The translations under genes and the position numbers were made by a program. Below are positions 43,121-51,507 of a stretch of 64,000 nt of DNA, piece after piece. Source of the stretch: Treponema sp. (GTDB lineage: Bacteria; Spirochaetota; Spirochaetia; Treponematales; Treponemataceae); contig JAKSTI010000001.1 of NCBI GenBank assembly GCA_024402665.1, positions 62,001 to 126,000 on the forward strand, read 5' to 3'. The notes below the pieces were generated by a model. That model did not search any database, was not told the origin of the DNA, and saw only the letters and a program-made list of their open reading frames with translations. Every line of letters begins with the position of its first letter. Within the stretch, counting starts at the first letter, position 1.

Positions 43121-44752
43121 ATGAGAAATAAGATTTTTAAGAACCTTAAAAATGTAGTAAAGCTTTTTGTTCTCCTTGGAGGCTGTTTGCTTTTTGCATC
43201 GTTCAGTCCTTCACTGGATGGTAGAGCTGTTGTTGTAGATGAAGGTGTTTTCCCATCTGGACTCTTTGCAAAAACGGTAGGATATTTGCCTGGTGATATT
43301 ATCAGTGTTACAAATATGACTGGGGATTCAACAATTGATATTCTTGTAATTGGCGCCCTTGACCCTTCAGAAGGCGTTGCAATCATGCTTTCTCCAGAAG
43401 CCGCTAAAGCAATTGGAATGGATCCTGAAGCAAACAATATTGTAAAAATCACTAAACGTTCTAATCAGGATGAAAGAGTTTATGGCTCTGCAGTTATTGC
43501 AAGACAGAATTCCAGTGATGATGATAAAACAGTAGTTGAAACAAAACCTCAGATTAAAGAACCAGAAGTTGTTGTTGAAGAACCAGAAGAGATTGAAGAA
43601 GAAACTGTTATTGAAGAACCTGATGAAGCTGAAGAAGGTGTAATTTACGAAGAAGAAGCTGTAGAATCTGAAGAAGAAGATCTTGAAGATACAGCAGAAG
43701 AAGACGCTGAAACAGAAGAAACTGAAGAAGAAGTTGCAGAAGAAACTGTTGAAGAAGAAATTGCAGCTGAAGATCCAGTTGAAGAAGAAGTTGCTTCTGA
43801 AGAATATGAAGATGACTTTGTTGAAGAAGAAGACGAAGATATTGCAGAACCTTTTGAAGAAGATACAGTAGAAGAAGAAACAGAAGAACCTGAAGAGGTT
43901 GAAGAAGAAGTCGTTGAAGAAACTGTAGAAGAAGATGTTCCTGCAGAAGAATATGTTGAAGATGAAATTGCTGAACCTTTTGAAGAGGAATCTGAAGAAG
44001 TAGAAGAAGAACCTGCAGAAGAAGAAACAGAAGATTCTGAAGAACCAGAAGCAGAGGAAGAAGAAGCTGTTGAAGAAGATGTTGAAGAAGATGTAATCGG
44101 TGAAGAATATCAGGAAGAAGAAATCCCTGAAGAAGTTGCCGAAGATCCTGTTGAAGAAACAGAAGAAGAAAATCTTGAAGAAGCAGAACCTCCTGTAGAA
44201 GAAGAATTTGAAGAAGAAGAGGCTGCCGAAGAAGTAGCAGAAGATGAATCAGAAGAAGAACCTGTTGAGGAAGAAACAGAAGAATTACTTCCTGAAGAAA
44301 TGGTTGGTGAAGTTGATAATCCTGCAGAAAATGCTCCTGTAGAAGAAAACACTGAAGAATATGATGCAATTGTTCTTGAACCTGCAGAAGAAGGTGTTAT
44401 TGAAGAAGAACTTGAACTTCCAGAAGTGATTCAGGAAAGTGTTCAGCAGATTGAACAGACTGTAACAAAACCTGAAGCAGTAGAAACTGAATATTCAAAA
44501 TACATTGTTCCTTCTTTAAACGATTTGAAGAAAGGTAATTACTATGTACAGATTTCTGTTCTTAAGAGCGATGAAGCAATTATGGAAATCATCAATAAAT
44601 ATTCAAAGAACTATCCAATTACTGTAGTTCCAGCTGCAAATGGTTCAAAACAGGTTATGGTTGGGCCACTGTCAATTGATGAATACGGAACTGTACTTGC
44701 CAGATTCAAGGCATACGGTTATAAAGACGCATTTGTAAGAAAAGTTAAATAA
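43121..44752 (+). CDS. RlpA-like barrel and SPOR protein joined by a very long acidic linker
   Basis: 543 residues. N-terminal export signal (about 1-27). Residues ~33-115 match a double-psi barrel of the RlpA type: GVFPSGLFAKTVGYLPGDII, SVTNMTGDSTIDILVIG and IMLSPEAAKAIGM. Residues ~135-440 are almost only Glu, Asp, Val, Ala, Pro in repeats such as VEEEV, EEPEE and EDEIAEPFEEE. Residues ~472-543 are a SPOR domain (NYYVQISVLKSDEAIMEIIN, KQVMVGPLSIDEYGTVL), which binds denuded glycan at septa. Probably a peptidoglycan-binding division or septal factor whose linker spans the periplasm. Ends at the terminator at 44781. Confidence 0.8.
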   Translation: MRNKIFKNLKNVVKLFVLLGGCLLFASFSPSLDGRAVVVDEGVFPSGLFAKTVGYLPGDIISVTNMTGDSTIDILVIGALDPSEGVAIMLSPEAAKAIGMDPEANNIVKITKRSNQDERVYGSAVIARQNSSDDDKTVVETKPQIKEPEVVVEEPEEIEEETVIEEPDEAEEGVIYEEEAVESEEEDLEDTAEEDAETEETEEEVAEETVEEEIAAEDPVEEEVASEEYEDDFVEEEDEDIAEPFEEDTVEEETEEPEEVEEEVVEETVEEDVPAEEYVEDEIAEPFEEESEEVEEEPAEEETEDSEEPEAEEEEAVEEDVEEDVIGEEYQEEEIPEEVAEDPVEETEEENLEEAEPPVEEEFEEEEAAEEVAEDESEEEPVEEETEELLPEEMVGEVDNPAENAPVEENTEEYDAIVLEPAEEGVIEEELELPEVIQESVQQIEQTVTKPEAVETEYSKYIVPSLNDLKKGNYYVQISVLKSDEAIMEIINKYSKNYPITVVPAANGSKQVMVGPLSIDEYGTVLARFKAYGYKDAFVRKVK

Positions 44753-44780
44753 AAAGTATAAAAATCTTTACTCCTTTTAT

Positions 44781-44808
44781 AAACCTGCCCTGTGGCAGGT
44801 TTTTTTTT
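44781..44808 (+). terminator. Intrinsic terminator after the RlpA-like gene
   Basis: AAACCTGCC (44781-44789), CTGT loop, GGCAGGTTT (44794-44802), then Ts. Strong. Confidence 0.93.
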
Positions 44809-44835
44809 GACTATAATTTCCCTATACGATAAAAT
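44807..44835 (+). promoter_or_regulatory. Promoter of the secreted-protein gene at 44864
   Basis: TTGACT and TAAAAT with a 17-base spacer, overlapping the end of the preceding terminator T-run; expected start about 22 bases before the ATG. Confidence 0.65.
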
Positions 44836-44863
44836 ATATATACTTTTAAAACAGGGGAAGTTT

Positions 44864-46321
44864 ATGAAAAAAGTTTTTTTTACATTTGCTTTTTTTTCTT
44901 TTATTTTTGCTGTTTATGGGCAATCAAAAGAAGCTGATATACAGGTTTTACCAGGTTATACATCAATGATTATGGATGTTGTAGAATCTGAATATGATGA
45001 TGCGATATATGAAGCAATGCTCGCCCTTTCAAATGATAACGATCAAAATCCAATCAATATTTATATAAATAAATATAAAGACACAAAATACGATTCTACA
45101 ATCAGTATTGATATTCCATCTGAACAATTTCAAACTGGAGAGTTTAGAGAAAATAGTTCACATTATGAGCACTTAAAAATTTTTCCAATTGGGAAAAATG
45201 AATTTTGTTTAACTGTTTATTCCGCCTATTCAAACTGTCACTTTACTTTTTTAAGAATAAAAGATAATAAAATAATTTCAAAACAAACATATAATCTTTC
45301 AGAGTCAAGAAGTTATGAAAGTACAAACTTCGCATTTAATGGAAAAGACACAATTTATTTTTCTTATAATGGACAAGATGATTTTACTAAAACCAATTGG
45401 GATAATTGGATTATAGCTTTTGATTTAAATGGAAATATAAAAAATAGTGTAAAATTCTATTCTGAATTCAGAGATGAAATAGATAACATGATTGCTTTTC
45501 CTGATTATGTTTATCTTACCACAACTATTTATACTAAAATCGGAGCATATTATTCTTTATTAAAACTCTCTGCTGATTTAAAAACGATTTTAGAAGTACA
45601 TCCATATAATTGTGGTGTTGGTAGTGCAAGATATGTTCAATTTTATGAAAACAAAGAAAAGTTAATTATAGATTATTCGTTGTACGACGAAAATGGTGAT
45701 TCACAGTCCTGGGTTTCTGAATTTTCAACTGATGGTATTTTTAATACAAGTTATATTTTAAATGAAACTAATAAATTTACAGGAGAGGACGAAGAAGTTT
45801 ATCTTGGTACTCAAAAATACAAAAAAGATGGTATTTATCTTTCTGGATATGTTACTACATGGGAAGATATTTTTTCTACAAAAGATAAACCTGTTACTTT
45901 TGATTTGAATAAATATGTAGATTACAATTTCAAAGAAGCATATGTTTTTACATATTCCAGCAAATATAAATCTTCAAATAGAATCTATCTAAATGGAAAA
46001 CTTTTTATATCAGATTCATACAATTACAAAAATAATGGAATTTCGAAAATTGCATATCATATTGTTTTTAAAGATAAACAAAAATCTGATGTACCACCAT
46101 ACGAATATGTAAAATCGGATTATAATGCTTTTGTAAAAGATGAAATAACTGAGGAAAAATCAGAGAAAGTAAAAGAATTATTAAAAATTGAGGATTGGAA
46201 AATCCAGCAGGAAGATTCTCTTGCAAAATCAAGTGTAATAAAGTTGCCATGGATTTATGCTTTACCTGATGATGAAGATGTTATTTCAACGATTCCAGTG
46301 CTGCCATTTTCAGAAAGATAG
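44864..46321 (+). CDS. Secreted protein of unknown function, codon use unlike its neighbours
   Basis: 485 residues. Signal peptide MKKVFFTFAFFSFIFAVYG then QSKEAD. The rest is beta-rich with regularly spaced short strands (KIFPIGKNEFCLTVYSAYSN, FTFLRIKDNKIISKQTYNLS, NWIIAFDLNGNIKNSVKFYS), which would suit a propeller-like or Kelch-like fold; I do not recognise a family. GGGGAAG precedes the start. Gln is mostly CAA, against CAG in most of the window. It opens the island that continues to 51161. Confidence 0.7.
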   Translation: MKKVFFTFAFFSFIFAVYGQSKEADIQVLPGYTSMIMDVVESEYDDAIYEAMLALSNDNDQNPINIYINKYKDTKYDSTISIDIPSEQFQTGEFRENSSHYEHLKIFPIGKNEFCLTVYSAYSNCHFTFLRIKDNKIISKQTYNLSESRSYESTNFAFNGKDTIYFSYNGQDDFTKTNWDNWIIAFDLNGNIKNSVKFYSEFRDEIDNMIAFPDYVYLTTTIYTKIGAYYSLLKLSADLKTILEVHPYNCGVGSARYVQFYENKEKLIIDYSLYDENGDSQSWVSEFSTDGIFNTSYILNETNKFTGEDEEVYLGTQKYKKDGIYLSGYVTTWEDIFSTKDKPVTFDLNKYVDYNFKEAYVFTYSSKYKSSNRIYLNGKLFISDSYNYKNNGISKIAYHIVFKDKQKSDVPPYEYVKSDYNAFVKDEITEEKSEKVKELLKIEDWKIQQEDSLAKSSVIKLPWIYALPDDEDVISTIPVLPFSER

Positions 46322-46363
46322 ATTTATACCTCTGTTAAATAAAAAAGAATGCAGAGATTTTAG

Positions 46364-46389
46364 TTCATCATTTGTATTCAAATGATGAA
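46364..46389. terminator. Perfect 11-bp inverted repeat between convergent genes
   Basis: TTCATCATTTG (46364-46374), TATT loop, CAAATGATGAA (46379-46389). Placed between two convergent stops, with no clean T-run; a bidirectional stop or RNA-stabilising hairpin. Confidence 0.55.
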
Positions 46390-46439
46390 TATGCAAATAC
46401 AGCGAAGAATTACGAGAATAAAAAAACTATAGTGAGGTT

Positions 46440-47681
46440 TTATAAATAAGACCAAAATTCTAATAAAAATTCATCAAAAAGAGAATCCTTATAAAAGTCT
46501 AAGATTTCATAATTTTGATTTTGTGATTTATAATATAATATTTCGCTTTCTTCGTAAGGAAAATTTATACCTAAACCTTTTGTTTTATGTTCAAAACTTC
46601 CTGTTGCGTTACTATTGATAATTAATTTTGACAATCTATTTTGTAATTGTGTCTGCCCATTTATAGTGTCAAAAAATGAGATAAATTCATATAAGTCCAT
46701 AAATTCTGGGTAGATGGAAGCAATATTTGTCATTTTTTGTCTAAGTTCTTTTACTTCACGATTTGTTGAAGATTTCATAAGTTCTTCGCAAAAGTAATTA
46801 AAACTAATCATGAAATTATCTAATTGACAAGTTTCAACTCCAGAGTATGAGTATCCAATATTGGAGGCAGATGTTGATTTTACTAGAAATTCAGATAATT
46901 CACGAATTGAGAACTCATTATTATTGATAAAATTTGCTATTTCTTTATAATTACTTCCTACTCCAGGTATAGCAGTTTCAGCACCAATAATATAATCTGT
47001 TAGATTTCTTAATTGATAACAGATTTCTATCATTTGCATATAACAGGCGTCAAATATAATTACATCTATTTTTTTCATGTAATTATCTTCATATTCTTTT
47101 ATACATCTAGCTAAATTGCATATAGTCATCATTTTTGTTGCACCATATCCTGTGGTATAATCTTCTATAACGCTTCTTGATATTATTCCATCAGGATAAA
47201 CACCACGACCATGGCTCCAAATATCGAGTATAGTATGTTTTGCAGGAAAGTACTTATTTGTCAATTCTAAAAAATTATATAATGTATTAACATTAGTCAT
47301 ATCTAATTCTTCAAAACTGAGAATGCTATCATCATTCATATGTGTAGGATTTTTACTAATCAAGAATAATTTTGTGTTTGACCAATTGCCTTCAGTCCTA
47401 TCATACCCTCCAGAACGATCAAATAATACTAATATGTTACACTTTTCGGAAGAACCTATTTCTTGTAATGATTTAATATTTTGAATTCCAAAGCGTTCTA
47501 GGTTATTATCTCCAGCCATATATATTAGAAAGTTATATTCCACTTCATCATGCACATATAGATATTGTTTTTTTTCATTAACTAAATTGTGTGAACATGA
47601 AAAAAAAGACATTGAAAGAGTTATGAAAAAAAATATAAATAAATTTTTAGAGTAAGTCAAAAATTGAAAACATGAGTTCAT
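46440..47681 (-). CDS. Clostripain-family (C11) cysteine peptidase, lipoprotein
   Basis: 413 residues. Lipoprotein-like signal with Cys29 in MSFFSC. Core: NFLIYMAGDNNLERFG, NILVLFDRSGGY, ILDIWSHGRG with His157, and IDVIIFDACYMQMIEI with Cys213, the His-Cys dyad of C11 peptidases, which cut after basic residues. The stated start lies 35 bases inside the upstream hydrolase gene and lacks a good ribosome site; a later start is possible but would shorten the signal. Probably surface-exposed proteolysis. CAA-rich codon use. Confidence 0.82.
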   Translation of the reverse strand: MNSCFQFLTYSKNLFIFFFITLSMSFFSCSHNLVNEKKQYLYVHDEVEYNFLIYMAGDNNLERFGIQNIKSLQEIGSSEKCNILVLFDRSGGYDRTEGNWSNTKLFLISKNPTHMNDDSILSFEELDMTNVNTLYNFLELTNKYFPAKHTILDIWSHGRGVYPDGIISRSVIEDYTTGYGATKMMTICNLARCIKEYEDNYMKKIDVIIFDACYMQMIEICYQLRNLTDYIIGAETAIPGVGSNYKEIANFINNNEFSIRELSEFLVKSTSASNIGYSYSGVETCQLDNFMISFNYFCEELMKSSTNREVKELRQKMTNIASIYPEFMDLYEFISFFDTINGQTQLQNRLSKLIINSNATGSFEHKTKGLGINFPYEESEILYYKSQNQNYEILDFYKDSLFDEFLLEFWSYL

Positions 47682-48807
47682 CTATATTAGGATTCCCATC
47701 TGCCTTAGTATTTGAGCCGGATAATATTACAATACAAATATCTTTATCTTTATTATAAAACATTAAATTTTCGCATCCAAGACTTCTTCCATATGAGCCT
47801 ACCAATTCATATCCAGAATAATATAACTTTCTAATTCCAAAACCATAAGCATTATAAAAAGAAGTGTTACTAGAAAATTTAGAAATGGATTCGAGTATTT
47901 TTTCTCTTATTTGTATATTTATTTTACCATTCTCACTTAATAATTCATATCCCCAAATTGCTGTATTATTGGCATTGCTAACAACTCCACCTGCTGCCCA
48001 AGAACATTTAATGGATAGTTCATTGATGTTTAAAACCTGAGTAGAAATATCAATAGGAGTTTTTCCATCTCCATAAAGCCCCATAAATGTATTTGGATAA
48101 ACATGAGGATGTACAATATCACATATTTGAATTCCATCTTGAGGATAAAGTTGCATTGTAATATTACATGGCTGAAATATTTTGTCCTGAAAATAATCAC
48201 ATAATGAAACCCCGGAAACCTTTTCAACTATTATTCCTAGTAATAAATAATTTGTAGACGAATATATAAATGTTCCTCTTTTATCTGCAGGAATTGTTAT
48301 ATAGTCCAGTATTACTAAAGGATCCCATGAATTCTCGTATGAAAATGGGTTTTTATAGATTAAAGCAGGATTCTCTGTATAATCTTGTATTCCTGAACGA
48401 TGTGTTAATAATTCTTCAATTGTAGCATCATTATTTATATATAAAGGATTTAAATCTTGAAAAAAATCCTCTACTTTATCATTTAAAGATAGTTTCCCCA
48501 TATTTATTAAATCAATAACTGCAGTTGCTGTAATTGATTTTGTTATGCTATACAGAATAAATAAACTATTTTCAGAAACAGATAAATCATCTGTAATAGA
48601 AAAATATCCACCTCTATAATGATAGCTTAATGTTCCTTCTTTTCCATATACAGATACTTCTAAGGCTGGTTTATAGTCCCATTTTGAAACATATTTTTTC
48701 ACACAAGTTTCAATAATACCATTAGGATAGGGGATTATATCATTGGTATTCTTACAAGAATAAAATATGATAGAAGATAGAAAAATAATGAAATAGATTC
48801 TTTTCAT
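47647..48807 (-). CDS. Beta-lactamase/esterase-family serine hydrolase, lipoprotein
   Basis: 386 residues. Lipoprotein signal with Cys18 in IIFYSC. Class-C-type fold marks: S87-I-T-K90 in LYSITKSITATAVIDLINMG (nucleophile Ser and Lys), LLTHRSGIQDYT, and Y182 in FIYSSTNYLLLGIIVEKVSG. Could be a D,D-peptidase, an esterase or a beta-lactamase-like enzyme; sequence does not decide. Second of four lipoprotein genes in a row on this strand. Confidence 0.82.
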   Translation of the reverse strand: MKRIYFIIFLSSIIFYSCKNTNDIIPYPNGIIETCVKKYVSKWDYKPALEVSVYGKEGTLSYHYRGGYFSITDDLSVSENSLFILYSITKSITATAVIDLINMGKLSLNDKVEDFFQDLNPLYINNDATIEELLTHRSGIQDYTENPALIYKNPFSYENSWDPLVILDYITIPADKRGTFIYSSTNYLLLGIIVEKVSGVSLCDYFQDKIFQPCNITMQLYPQDGIQICDIVHPHVYPNTFMGLYGDGKTPIDISTQVLNINELSIKCSWAAGGVVSNANNTAIWGYELLSENGKINIQIREKILESISKFSSNTSFYNAYGFGIRKLYYSGYELVGSYGRSLGCENLMFYNKDKDICIVILSGSNTKADGNPNIDELMFSIFDLL

Positions 48808-48808
48808 G

Positions 48809-49789
48809 TTAATAAAGCTTTGTTTCTCCTGTTTCGGAGTTTAGTAACCATTCATATTTTAAATCAGGTTTTTCTAATTTATTTAGCAGGATTGTTGTTC
48901 CATTTTCTATTCTATAAAAAAGGATTTGCACATCTTCTTTTGAATTAACCTGAATCTCAAAATAATCAAAATAATCACTTTGAGATGAATCTAATAGATT
49001 AAATGAAATTATAGTTTTTTCATCGTTTATTTCCCTAAAAGAATACCCCTCAGGACAATAAATGTATTTAAATAAACTGTTTGGATGAGAAGCAATCTTT
49101 TTATACTCATTAGAACCGTCTATAGGGTAAAAATACAAAAACGATTCATCTTTTATAAAAAATTCAATAGGAAAATATTGACAAAGTTTTATAGGAACTG
49201 TTGTAGGGGTTGTATATATATTTTGTTCTGAATCAACACAAAAATATGACAGATTTTGAAATTTACAATCAATTATAATTTTTTCAGATACAGTCTGCTT
49301 ATAATAAAATGATTGATCGTCAATTTTAGTGATTTCAACTTTTGATATATTAGTTTCTGTAGTTCTTTCTGACTTTTGTTTTTTGCAATAACAATTATAA
49401 ATAAATTTATTGTCACAATCTTCTTGTTCTACAAAAACGATAGAATCATTCCAACTGGTTACTTTCCCATACCAATTATATAATTCTATGCAACTACCTT
49501 TTTGATCATTGAATCCTATAATAATTTCTTGACCTTTAAGACCTATTCGAAATTTACCTGAATAATCATCTGGAATAACTGTATCATCAATTAACTGATG
49601 AAGTCTTTTTCCATCTTCACTTTGCCAATCCATCCAGTCAGAAAATGCATTACAAGATGTTGTCCAGCTAGGGAAATTTTTTATTTCTTGCCCATTGTTT
49701 ATAATCCATTCTGGAAGATTGTTGGGGCATGATATAGAAACAAAAGAAATCAATGGTAAAATAAAATGGAAAAACTTTTGTCTAAGCAA
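48809..49789 (-). CDS. Lipoprotein of unknown function
   Basis: 326 residues. Signal MLRQKFFHFILPLISFVSIS then Cys21. Rich in Tyr, Ser and Glu, with short beta strands (FRIGLKGQEIIIGFNDQKGS, SFYYKQTVSEKIIIDCKFQN) but no family I recognise. Twenty-two bases after the cysteine-protease-like gene and one base before the serine hydrolase gene, so one transcript is likely. It could be a partner or inhibitor of those enzymes; that is a guess from position. Confidence 0.65.
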   Translation of the reverse strand: MLRQKFFHFILPLISFVSISCPNNLPEWIINNGQEIKNFPSWTTSCNAFSDWMDWQSEDGKRLHQLIDDTVIPDDYSGKFRIGLKGQEIIIGFNDQKGSCIELYNWYGKVTSWNDSIVFVEQEDCDNKFIYNCYCKKQKSERTTETNISKVEITKIDDQSFYYKQTVSEKIIIDCKFQNLSYFCVDSEQNIYTTPTTVPIKLCQYFPIEFFIKDESFLYFYPIDGSNEYKKIASHPNSLFKYIYCPEGYSFREINDEKTIISFNLLDSSQSDYFDYFEIQVNSKEDVQILFYRIENGTTILLNKLEKPDLKYEWLLNSETGETKLY

Positions 49790-49811
49790 TTTAATCTCCT
49801 AATTCTTAATC

Positions 49812-51161
49812 TTATTTTTTTACAATATTCCAATTTAGTAAGTGATGAATAGGTATATAGGTTTCCCACATACCGTTTTCTTTGTCATCACAATCTACTA
49901 AGTCAAGTATTTTGAATGATGGCCAAGAAAAAGGTCCCCAACCATTTTTTTTGTATGCAACAACAGGTCTATAATGCATACCTCCACTTCCAAATGTTCT
50001 TAAGCTTATTCCAGGTAAATTATTTTCAATTGCAGTTTTTGGATAATTATAAAGACTTAAGGATGCCTTATAATCACTATATTCTGAAACAGCATTTCCT
50101 ATATTATGTGGAAAAGTAACGGAACCGCCATCTCCTCCAAATAAAGAAACAATGTCAGCAATCCAATTATCTCCTGTCTTCAAGGATTTGTACAATGCTT
50201 CAACTTTTTCTGAATACGATTTTGACGACCATGTTTCTTTTACTGAGTAGTTATATTGCAAATAATCCAAAACAAAACCATCTGCCGTTGGTCCACAAGC
50301 TCCATAATTTCCTATATGTCCATTATTTTTATTTGTTACCTTTTTTAGAAAATTTTTATCTAATTCTGTTCGCTTTGAGGCTCCTCTTACTCCAAAATCT
50401 CCGATGTGTCCTTTATTAGCAACCGCTAATTCCCAAAATTCTAGTCCTTCCGTTTCATAATTATAAATTAATTCTTCGATTTTCTCATTATTTAACTCAT
50501 CCTCAAATAATTCTGGAAATTGTTCTTTGAGTTCTTCAAAATTAGCAAGTGACTTTATTTCATTTGATGTAACATAATCGCCGGATTCAGGATTTATAAA
50601 ATATTCAAAGGTGATGTCTTCAATATTGTTGTTTTGAATAATTCCAAAAACAATGTTTGGATAACCATTGTCAACTATTCGAGGTAGTTCATTTTTATTT
50701 ATTTTTCCTGAATAATATAATTCAGAGATATAATCTGCATACTCATCTTTGCAGAACGTCTGGTATACAATAGGGCTATAAAAATCTTTTGTAGCTGCGC
50801 CAACAATATAGGCTATGACTTTATTTTTACAAGTAACTCTAAATTCGTAATATTTAATATTTTCATTACTATCATAAATTACAACAGGTATTTCCCATAA
50901 AGAACTATCGTTGGGATATTCACCAGCATCTATAGATTCTTGTAACCATAATTCAGCAAATTCTCTGGATAATTGCCAATCAACAACGTTGTTATCTCCT
51001 TTTACAATTAATGCATCTAATTCTGTGTTGTTTACAAGTATAGACATTTCATATTCTAATTTAGAATTCGTTGTATTATTATATATTTCCTCCTTACACG
51101 AAATATAAAATAGAAAAAATAAATTTAAAATAATGAATTTAAAAAAATTTTTATTTTTCAT
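49812..51161 (-). CDS. Papain-like (C39/C10-type) cysteine-protease-like lipoprotein with a duplicated active-site segment
   Basis: 449 residues. Signal with Cys22 in LFYISC. Residues ~40-240 resemble a propeptide region of C10 proteases (KVIAYIVGAATKDFYSPIVY). The likely catalytic part has C289 in NGHIGNYGACGPTADGFVLD, H396 in SGGMHYRPVVAYKK and an acidic residue in ILDLVDCDD. Residues 250-261 (KGHIGDFGVRGA) repeat the active-site segment thirty residues earlier with Arg in place of Cys. First of the four-lipoprotein reverse cluster. CAA-rich codon use. Confidence 0.72.
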   Translation of the reverse strand: MKNKNFFKFIILNLFFLFYISCKEEIYNNTTNSKLEYEMSILVNNTELDALIVKGDNNVVDWQLSREFAELWLQESIDAGEYPNDSSLWEIPVVIYDSNENIKYYEFRVTCKNKVIAYIVGAATKDFYSPIVYQTFCKDEYADYISELYYSGKINKNELPRIVDNGYPNIVFGIIQNNNIEDITFEYFINPESGDYVTSNEIKSLANFEELKEQFPELFEDELNNEKIEELIYNYETEGLEFWELAVANKGHIGDFGVRGASKRTELDKNFLKKVTNKNNGHIGNYGACGPTADGFVLDYLQYNYSVKETWSSKSYSEKVEALYKSLKTGDNWIADIVSLFGGDGGSVTFPHNIGNAVSEYSDYKASLSLYNYPKTAIENNLPGISLRTFGSGGMHYRPVVAYKKNGWGPFSWPSFKILDLVDCDDKENGMWETYIPIHHLLNWNIVKK

Positions 51162-51344
51162 TATGCTCTCCTTTTAAAAAAAATATATTTCGAATAGTAT
51201 ATCGTGTCAAGAAGCTAGAAGTAGTAATTCTAATTTGAATATAAAAATATAGAAAAAAACAGAATGAGATATTAGAAAACATCTATAATTTTGGGATGTA
51301 TTGAAAAAAATGAATTGAAAAAATTTTATTAAATTTTTTTAGAT
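51162..51344. other. AT-rich gap upstream of the lipoprotein cluster
   Basis: Very AT-rich, no ORF or RNA gene recognised. It should contain the promoter of the reverse cluster beginning at 51161; no clean pair of hexamers was found. Together with the repeats at 51345-51507 it fills the space to ilvE. Confidence 0.5.
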
Positions 51345-51483
51345 AAGAGTTCGTCAAGGGACGCTTCGCTTAAACCCTTGACAAACTCTTTTCTACAGTA
51401 TGTAAAAACATTAAATTTTAGATACGTCTGGTCAAGGCACGCTACGCTCAGGGCCTTGACTCAGCCGTTTCTACAGTATGTAA
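51345..51483. repeat. Tandem imperfect 78-bp repeat with GTCAAGG/CCTTGAC hairpins
   Basis: Two units, GTCAAGG at 51353 and 51431, each forming a stem around ACGCTTCGCT or ACGCTACGCT and each followed by CTACAGTATGTAA (51393 and 51471). The first unit's stem is longer (AAGAGTT/AACTCTT added). On the reverse strand the tips read GC-GAA-GC and GC-GTA-GC, the GNA-loop type known to form very stable mini-hairpins. Confidence 0.85.
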
Positions 51484-51507
51484 TCGCGGAGCGATTATAT
51501 ACTGTAG
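51471..51507 (-). terminator. 17-bp hairpin containing the ilvE stop codon
   Basis: 51471-51487 pairs with 51491-51507 (one G-U) around a three-base loop. The ilvE stop (TTA at 51495-51497 on the plus strand) is inside the stem. No T-run follows, so it is more likely an mRNA 3'-end protector than a terminator by itself. Confidence 0.7.

Noticed and set aside
43608..44369. Long antisense reading frame rich in Leu and Gln opposite the acidic linker
   Set aside because: It is the mirror of GAA/GAAGAA-type codons of the Glu-rich linker. It has no ribosome site and no sensible composition.
51162..51344. Possible small gene or RNA in the gap before the lipoprotein cluster
   Set aside because: No reading frame with a ribosome site and no stable paired structure other than AT-rich noise.
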